A stretch of DNA of 64,000 bases, taken from positions 248,001 through 312,000 of the forward strand of contig NZ_JABRWJ010000001.1 of assembly GCF_013266755.1 (NCBI RefSeq). Reading direction: 5' to 3'. A model generated the notes under the pieces. That model made no database searches. It was not told where the DNA came from and saw nothing but the letters and a program-made list of their open reading frames with translations. Below, piece by piece: positions 58,676 through 64,000 of this stretch (position 1 is its first letter; every line of letters starts with the position of its first letter). Origin of the DNA: Pseudaquabacterium terrae (GTDB taxonomy: Bacteria > Pseudomonadota > Gammaproteobacteria > Burkholderiales > Burkholderiaceae_C). Both the position numbers and the translations under genes were made by a program.

Positions 58676-58688
58676 GCATAGCAAGCAC
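58674..58688. promoter_or_regulatory. Probable BoxR operator downstream of the rightward -10
   Basis: GTGC-ATAGCAA-GCAC is a perfect 4-bp dyad with a central TGCA element, covering the likely start of rightward transcription and the leader of boxR. Related in sequence to the dyad at 57675-57686. Confidence 0.5.
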
Positions 58689-58728
58689 AATAATTCATCA
58701 AGCCTCGAACTGCAACCGGAACACGACG

Positions 58729-60276
58729 ATGACGACTCCCCTGTTGAGCAATGTCATGGGCGGGCGAACAGTCGCCGGCCGCGGTAACGGCACGCTGCTG
58801 TTCGACCCGGTGCTCGGCACCGAGCTGGCCCGCGTCGATGCGACCGGCCTCGACCTGGCCGACGGCTTTCGCTTCGCGCGGGAGCAAGGCGGCGCAGCAC
58901 TACGCGCATTGACCTACCGCGAACGCGCTGGCCTGCTGGCGGCCGTGCTGAAGGTGCTGCAGCAGCACCGCGATGCCTACTACGAGATCGCCACCGCCAA
59001 CAGCGGGACGGTGAAGAACGACTCGGCGATCGACATCGACGGCGCGTTCTACACGCTCGGCCAGTACGCGAAATGGGGCGAGGCGCTCGGCGACCGCCGC
59101 ACGCTGCTCGACGGCGAGCCCGCGCGGCTGGCGAAGGATCCGCTGTTCCAGTCGCAGCACCTGCAGGTGCCGATCCGCGGGCTAGCGCTCTTCATCAACG
59201 CCTTCAACTTCCCGTCCTGGGGCCTGTGGGAGAAGGCCGCGCCGGCGCTGCTGTCCGGCGTGCCGGTGGTGGTGAAGCCGGCCACCGCCACCGCCTGGCT
59301 GACACAGCGCATGGTGCAGGATGTCGTCGACGCCGGCGTGCTGCCGGCGGGGGCGCTGTCGGTGGTCTGCGGCAGCCCGGCCGGGCTGCTCGATGCGCTG
59401 CAGCCCTTCGACGTGCTGAGCTTCACCGGCTCGGCCGCCACCGCGGCATCGATCCGCGCCCACCGCGCAGTGACCCACGATTCGGTGCGCGTGAACATCG
59501 AGGCCGACAGCATCAACTCTGCCCTGCTGCTGCCGGGCGAAGCGCCCGACGGCGAGGCCTTCGGCCTGCTGGTCAAGGAAGTGGTGCGCGAGATGACCGT
59601 CAAGTCGGGCCAGAAGTGCACCGCGATCCGGCGCATCCTCGTGCCCGAAGCGCTCTACGACGCGGCAGCGCAGGCGATCGGCGCGAAGCTCGCGAAGACC
59701 AGCGTCGGCAATCCGCGCAACGAGACGGTGCGCATGGGCGCGTTGGTCAGCCGCGCGCAGCTGGCTGCGGTGCGTGAAGGCCTGGCCGCGCTGCAGCAGC
59801 ACACGCAGACTTTGCACGACGGCGCGAGCCATGCGCCAGTCGACGCCGATCCGGGAGTCGCCTGCTGCGTCGGTCCGACCTTGCTCGGTGCGCGTGATGC
59901 CGACGCCGCGGCCATCGTGCACGACACCGAGGTCTTCGGCCCGGTCGCCACGCTGCTGCCCTACCGCGACACCGCACATGCGCTAACGCTGATCCGGCGC
60001 GGCCAAGGTTCGCTGGTCGCATCGCTCTACGGCAGCGATGCAACCGCGCTGGCGGCAGCCGCCACCGAGCTCGCCGACAGCCACGGCCGCGTGCACGTGA
60101 TCTCGCCCGAGGTCGCCGCGCTGCACACCGGCCACGGCAACGTGATGCCGCAATCGCTGCACGGCGGCCCGGGCCGCGCCGGCGGCGGCGAGGAGCTGGG
60201 GGGCGTGCGCGCGCTGAACTTCTACCACCGCCGCGCGGCGGTACAGGCCAGCACCGCCGTGCTGGCCGGCCTGTGA
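58729..60276 (+). CDS. boxD: 3,4-dehydroadipyl-CoA semialdehyde dehydrogenase
   Basis: 515-aa aldehyde dehydrogenase of the BoxD/PaaZ-N type. NAFNFPSWGLWEKAAPALLS (substrate-pocket region), SFTGSAATAASIRAHRAVTH, catalytic Glu in VNIEADSINSALL and Cys in VKSGQKCTAIRRIL. It oxidises the semialdehyde made by BoxC with NADP+. First rightward gene after boxR. Its TGA overlaps a GTG of the ligase frame. Confidence 0.92.
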   Translation: MTTPLLSNVMGGRTVAGRGNGTLLFDPVLGTELARVDATGLDLADGFRFAREQGGAALRALTYRERAGLLAAVLKVLQQHRDAYYEIATANSGTVKNDSAIDIDGAFYTLGQYAKWGEALGDRRTLLDGEPARLAKDPLFQSQHLQVPIRGLALFINAFNFPSWGLWEKAAPALLSGVPVVVKPATATAWLTQRMVQDVVDAGVLPAGALSVVCGSPAGLLDALQPFDVLSFTGSAATAASIRAHRAVTHDSVRVNIEADSINSALLLPGEAPDGEAFGLLVKEVVREMTVKSGQKCTAIRRILVPEALYDAAAQAIGAKLAKTSVGNPRNETVRMGALVSRAQLAAVREGLAALQQHTQTLHDGASHAPVDADPGVACCVGPTLLGARDADAAAIVHDTEVFGPVATLLPYRDTAHALTLIRRGQGSLVASLYGSDATALAAAATELADSHGRVHVISPEVAALHTGHGNVMPQSLHGGPGRAGGGEELGGVRALNFYHRRAAVQASTAVLAGL

Positions 60277-60290
60277 ACCAGGAGCCGACG

Positions 60291-61904
60291 ATGAGCACGA
60301 TGCCCGACGTGACGCCACCGCCGCAGCACTTCAACTTCGCGCAGCACCTGATCGCGCGCAATGCCGAGCGGCCCACGAAGACGGCCTACATCGACGACCA
60401 CGGCCGCTTGAGCTATGGCGAGCTCGCGGAGCGCATTCGCCGCTGTGCCGCCGCGCTGCGCGCCATCGGCCTGCGCCGCGAAGAGCGTGTGCTGCTGCTC
60501 ATGCACGACAACAACCACTGGCCGGTCAGCTTCCTGGGTGCGCTGTATGCCGGCATCGAGCCGGTCGCAGTCAATACCCTGCTGACCGTCGCCGACTACG
60601 CCTACATGCTGCAGCACAGCCGCGCGCAGGCCGCCATCGTCTCGGCCGCCCTGTTGCCGACGCTGCAGGCCGCCCTCGATGCGGCGCCCGGTGGCCACGA
60701 AGTGAAGACCGTCCTCGTCTCGCGCCCCAGCGCCGCATTGCCTGACGGCGCACAGGACTTCGACGCGCTGCTCGAAGCCCACGCGCCACTCACCGCCCCG
60801 GCCGACACGCTGGCCGACGACCCCGCCTTCTGGCTCTATTCGTCCGGCTCGACCGGCCAGCCCAAGGGCACCGTGCACACGCACGCCAATCCGTACTGGA
60901 CGGCCGAGCTCTACGGCCGCGCGCTGCTCGGCCTGCGCGAAGACGATCTGTGCTTCTCGGCCGCGAAACTCTTCTTCGCCTATGGGTTGGGCAATGCGCT
61001 GACGTTTCCGCTGAGCGTCGGCGCAACGACCGTGTTGATGGCCGAGCGGCCGACGCCCGACGCCGTCTTCAAGCGCTGGACCGCCGAGCCGAAACCGACC
61101 GTGTTCTTCGGTGCGCCGACCGGTTATGCCGGCATGCTGGCGTCGCCGAACCTGCCCTCACGCGGGCAGGTTGCGCTGCGGCTCGGTTCATCGGCCGGTG
61201 AAGCGCTGCCGGCCGAGCTGGGCCAGCGCTTCACCGCTCACTTTGGCTGCGAAATCATCGACGGCATCGGCTCGACCGAGATGCTGCACATCTTCCTGTC
61301 GAACCGCCCCGGCGAGGTGCGCTACGGCACCACCGGTGTTCCGGTGCCGGGTTACGAGATCGAGCTGCGCGGCGACGATGGCCGGCCGCTGACGCCGAAC
61401 GACGACGGCTCCATCGACACCGGCGACCTCTACATCCGCGGCCCGAGCGCGGCGCTGATGTACTGGGGCAACCGCGAGAAGTCGCGCGACACCTTCTTGG
61501 GCGGCTGGACCAAGAGCGGCGACAAGTACCTGCGCAACGCCGACGGCAGCTACACCTATGCCGGCCGCAGCGACGACATGCTGAAGGTCAGCGGCATCTA
61601 CGTCTCGCCCTTCGAGGTCGAGTCGACGCTGATGCAGCACCCCGCGGTGCTCGAAGCCGCGGTGATCGGCGCGCCCGATGGCGAGGGGCTGATCAAGACC
61701 AAGGCCTTCGTCGTGCTGAAGCCCGGCGCGTCGGTCGACATGGCCGCGCTGCAGGCCTTCGTCAAGGAGCGGCTGGCGGCCTACAAGTACCCGCGCTCGA
61801 TCGAGTTCATCGCCGAGCTGCCGAAGACCGCCACCGGCAAGATCCAGCGTTTCCGGCTGCGTGAACGTGAAGCGGCCGCGGCAGCGGGAGACTCGGCATC
61901 GTGA
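60291..61904 (+). CDS. bclA: Benzoate-CoA ligase
   Basis: 537 aa. Starts MPDVTPPPQHFNFAQHL, as in benzoate-CoA ligases, with the ATP motif YSSGSTGQPKGTVHTH, AAKLFFAYGLGNALTFPLSV, the adenylation motif DGIGSTEMLHIFLSNRPG and the C-terminal GRSDDMLKVSGIYVSPFEVE and KTATGKIQRFRL. It activates benzoate to benzoyl-CoA, the pathway entry. ATG 60291 with GGAG upstream is preferred to the GTG at 60273. Confidence 0.95.
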   Translation: MSTMPDVTPPPQHFNFAQHLIARNAERPTKTAYIDDHGRLSYGELAERIRRCAAALRAIGLRREERVLLLMHDNNHWPVSFLGALYAGIEPVAVNTLLTVADYAYMLQHSRAQAAIVSAALLPTLQAALDAAPGGHEVKTVLVSRPSAALPDGAQDFDALLEAHAPLTAPADTLADDPAFWLYSSGSTGQPKGTVHTHANPYWTAELYGRALLGLREDDLCFSAAKLFFAYGLGNALTFPLSVGATTVLMAERPTPDAVFKRWTAEPKPTVFFGAPTGYAGMLASPNLPSRGQVALRLGSSAGEALPAELGQRFTAHFGCEIIDGIGSTEMLHIFLSNRPGEVRYGTTGVPVPGYEIELRGDDGRPLTPNDDGSIDTGDLYIRGPSAALMYWGNREKSRDTFLGGWTKSGDKYLRNADGSYTYAGRSDDMLKVSGIYVSPFEVESTLMQHPAVLEAAVIGAPDGEGLIKTKAFVVLKPGASVDMAALQAFVKERLAAYKYPRSIEFIAELPKTATGKIQRFRLREREAAAAAGDSAS

Positions 61905-62695
61905 CGGTGGGGTTCGTCGACATCGACTGGGCCGGCCGACCGGTGCGCATCGAGCACCGCTGGCTGGCGCCGGAACGGCGTGAGAAGCCACTGATGGTCT
62001 TCCTGCACGAAGGCCTCGGTTCGCTGTCGATGTGGAAGGACTTTCCGCAGCAGCTGGTCGACGCGCTCGGCTGGCGCGGGCTGGTGTATTCGCGCCCCGG
62101 CTACGGCCGCTCGACACCGCGCGACGCCGAGGAAGCCTGGCAGCTCGACTTCATGCACCGCCAGGCGCACGAGGTGCTGCCGGCGCTGCTTCGCGCGCTC
62201 GGCATCGTTGCCGATCAGACGCCGCCCTGGCTCTTCGGCCACAGCGACGGGGGCTCGATCGCGCTGCTGTACGCGGCGCGCTTCCACCGCCAGACCGCCG
62301 GGCTGGTGGTGCTGGCGCCGCACATCCTGGTCGAGGACATGGGCCTGCGCAGCATCGAGGCCACGCGCCAGGCCTACCTCGACACCGATCTGCGCGACAA
62401 GCTGGCGCGCCATCACGACGATCCCGACTCGGCGTTCTGGGGCTGGAACCGCATCTGGCTGCACCCGCCGTTCCGCGAATGGTCGATCGAAGGCGAGATC
62501 GGCGCGATCGAGTGCCCCGTGCTCGCGGTGCAGGGGCTGGACGACCAGTACGGCACGCTGGAACAGATCCGCGGCATCGCCCGCCGCGTGCCGCAGACGC
62601 GCCTGCTGGAGCTGGCCGACTGCGGCCACTCGCCGCATCGGGACCAACCCGAGGCGCTCATCGCGGCAGTTGGCAGCTTCGCAAAATTACTTTAG
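61901..62695 (+). CDS. Alpha/beta hydrolase associated with the benzoate cluster
   Basis: 264 aa. LMVFLHEGLGSLSMWKDFPQ (oxyanion region), the nucleophile elbow GHSDGGSIAL, acid in VLAVQGLDDQYGT and DCGHSPHRDQPEAL for the catalytic histidine. Similar hydrolases accompany box genes in Azoarcus-type clusters, perhaps releasing benzoate from esters or removing dead-end thioesters; not proven. GTG start overlaps the ligase stop (GTGA). Confidence 0.85.
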   Translation: MTVGFVDIDWAGRPVRIEHRWLAPERREKPLMVFLHEGLGSLSMWKDFPQQLVDALGWRGLVYSRPGYGRSTPRDAEEAWQLDFMHRQAHEVLPALLRALGIVADQTPPWLFGHSDGGSIALLYAARFHRQTAGLVVLAPHILVEDMGLRSIEATRQAYLDTDLRDKLARHHDDPDSAFWGWNRIWLHPPFREWSIEGEIGAIECPVLAVQGLDDQYGTLEQIRGIARRVPQTRLLELADCGHSPHRDQPEALIAAVGSFAKLL

Positions 62696-62736
62696 AGTTA
62701 AAGCATTCGGCGCTTGGTACCGAGATGGAGACCTCG

Positions 62737-63912
62737 ATGAAATTGCGTGTCCTGACCCTGACGGCGTCGATCGCCGCCGCCCTTGCGATGTCTGCCGGCC
62801 CAGCGTCGGCGCAGCCCGCCGCACCGAAGCTGAAGGTCGGCCTGATGCTGCCCTACACCGGCACCTTCGCCGCGCTCGGCACAGCGATCGAGAACGGCTT
62901 CCGCCTCTATGTCGCCGAGCAGGGCGGCAAGCTCGGCGGGCGCGAGATCGAGGTCTTCAAGGTCGACGACGAGTCCGATCCGTCGAAGGCCACCGACAAC
63001 GTCAACAAACTGATCAAGCGCGACCAGGTCGACGTGCTCGTCGGCACGGTGCACTCCGGCGTCGCGATGGCGATGGCCAAGGCGGCCAAGGAGACCGGCA
63101 CGCTGCTGATCGTGCCCAACGCCGGCGCCGATGCGGTGACCGGCCCGATGTGCGCGCCGAACATCTTCCGCAGCTCGTTCTCCAACTGGCAGCCGGGGTA
63201 TGCGATGGGTGAAGTGGTGGCCAAGAAGGGCCACAAGAACGTCGTCACGATCACCTGGAAATACGCCGCCGGCGATGAATCGGTCAAGGGCTTCAAGGAA
63301 GCGCTCGAGAAGGGCGGCGGCAAGGTGACCAAGGAGCTGAGCCTGCCGTTCCCGAACGTCGAGTTCCAGGCGCTGCTGACCGAGATCGCCGCGGCGAAAC
63401 CCGATGCCGTCTACACCTTCTTCGCCGGCGGCGGCGCGGTCAAGTTCGTCAAGGACTACGCGGCCGCGGGGCTGAAGGGCAAGATCCCGCTGTATGGCGC
63501 CGGCTTCCTGACCGACGGCACCCTCGAAGCGCAGGGCGCCGACGCGGCCGACCTGCTGACCACGCTGCACTATGCCGACAGCCTCGGGCTGCCGCGCGAC
63601 AACGCCTTCCGCCTGTCGTATGCCAAGGCCTACAAGCTGCAGCCCGACGTCTATGCGGTGCAGGGCTACGACGCGGCGCAGATGCTGGGCATCGGCCTGG
63701 CAGCCGTGAAGGGTGACGCGACGAAGAAGGACGGCTTCGCCGACGCGCTGCGCAAGGCCAAGATCGACAGCCCGCGCGGCCCGTTCACCTTGTCGAAGGC
63801 GCACAACCCGGTGCAGGACATCTACCTGCGCCAGGTCAGCGGCAAGGAGAACAAGTCGATCGGCGTCGCGAGCAAGGCGCTCGCCGACCCGGGTCGTGGC
63901 TGCAGGATGTAG
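62737..63912 (+). CDS. ABC transporter periplasmic binding protein (LivK-type) for an aromatic acid
   Basis: 391 aa. Signal peptide to about residue 26, then the type-I periplasmic-binding fold: KVGLMLPYTGTFAALGTAIE, NVNKLIKRDQVDVLVGTVHS, FRSSFSNWQPGYAMGEVV and AVQGYDAAQMLGIGL. It is 41 bp after the hydrolase gene in the benzoate operon, so benzoate or a related aromatic acid is the likely ligand. ATG 62737 has GGAG six bases upstream; a second ATG at 62725 is less likely. The remaining transporter genes probably lie beyond the window. Confidence 0.92.
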   Translation: MKLRVLTLTASIAAALAMSAGPASAQPAAPKLKVGLMLPYTGTFAALGTAIENGFRLYVAEQGGKLGGREIEVFKVDDESDPSKATDNVNKLIKRDQVDVLVGTVHSGVAMAMAKAAKETGTLLIVPNAGADAVTGPMCAPNIFRSSFSNWQPGYAMGEVVAKKGHKNVVTITWKYAAGDESVKGFKEALEKGGGKVTKELSLPFPNVEFQALLTEIAAAKPDAVYTFFAGGGAVKFVKDYAAAGLKGKIPLYGAGFLTDGTLEAQGADAADLLTTLHYADSLGLPRDNAFRLSYAKAYKLQPDVYAVQGYDAAQMLGIGLAAVKGDATKKDGFADALRKAKIDSPRGPFTLSKAHNPVQDIYLRQVSGKENKSIGVASKALADPGRGCRM

Positions 63913-64000
63913 CCCACCCCCGCTCAAGCCGCACGCGTCACTCTCGAACTGACGGCCGCGCCCCGCGCCGGCCGCCGTGGGAAAGCTTTGCCCGATGGAC
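63913..64000. other. Short non-coding tail of the window
   Basis: The last 88 bases hold no complete gene, terminator hairpin or promoter I can defend. An ATG near the end may begin the next gene of the operon, but the window stops there. Confidence 0.5.

Overview
The window is very GC-rich, densely coded and free of tRNA, rRNA or CRISPR loci. The gene families point to a betaproteobacterium of the Burkholderiales, in the Rubrivivax/Methylibium/Leptothrix/Piscinibacter range: a complete box (benzoyl-CoA epoxidation) cluster with BoxR, Bug-type binding proteins, an AT-hook H-NS protein, ECF42-like sigma plus DGPF proteins, DUF4398 lipoproteins, and short GC-rich palindromes between genes. Placement is inference from family content; no ribosomal marker is present.

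Layout. 1-6 kb: the end of a plasmid-type (Rep_3) initiator gene, a divergent LysR/EamA pair, a hotdog thioesterase, a TauE/SafE permease, an SRPBCC protein and a YCII-VOC fusion. 6-8 kb: three envelope proteins with DUF4398 and OmpA-like parts. 8.2-11.7 kb: a coupled operon of thiamine-diphosphate E1 alpha and beta subunits followed by two exported c-type cytochromes. 11.8-17.3 kb: a metallo-hydrolase lipoprotein, a BON protein, a NIPSNAP/EamA pair with a divergent LysR gene, an AlkB-like dioxygenase and small membrane proteins.

17.4-28.5 kb, minus strand, is the most striking region. Seven tightly packed genes read in the order exported SH3/SlyB-like protein, SEDS glycosyltransferase (FtsW/RodA) with a large extra N-terminal region, transpeptidase (PBP), a 109-aa unknown, a double-FHA protein, a PP2C phosphatase and a transmembrane Hanks-type Ser/Thr kinase. 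It is a compact signalling-plus-cell-wall-synthesis operon. It resembles the actinobacterial pstP-rodA-pbpA-pknAB-fha arrangement, which I do not know from betaproteobacteria.

28.7-36.6 kb: unknown and SRPBCC proteins, then a catabolic group (Bug binding protein, BKACE beta-keto acid cleavage enzyme, 3-hydroxyacyl-type dehydrogenase, divergent LysR), a 2OG-Fe(II) oxygenase, a TSP3-repeat exported protein and a GDT1/UPF0016 manganese exporter under a yybP-ykoY riboswitch. 36.7-42.9 kb: B12-dependent ribonucleotide reductase, a cupin, and a ScsB/DsbD-like thiol reductase with a partner redoxin. 42.9-45.6 kb: ECF42-like sigma factor, two DGPF proteins and CrcB. 45.6-47.1 kb: a degenerate tyrosine recombinase whose start lies in one arm of a perfect 16-bp inverted repeat, a possible invertible segment. 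47-53 kb: RibD, a metal chaperone, H-NS, MmyB-like and ArsR regulators, an orphan ATP-synthase c subunit, monooxygenase-like proteins and a CDF transporter.

53.2-63.9 kb: the aerobic benzoate pathway. boxC-boxB-boxA and boxR read leftward; the semialdehyde dehydrogenase, benzoate-CoA ligase, alpha/beta hydrolase and ABC binding protein read rightward. Two sigma70-like promoters share the decamer AGTGCTTGAC over the -35 box next to GCAC/GTGC palindromes, the likely BoxR sites. No gene-free stretch exceeds 300 bases; the longest (36420-36673 and 45597-45824) hold the riboswitch and the inverted repeat.
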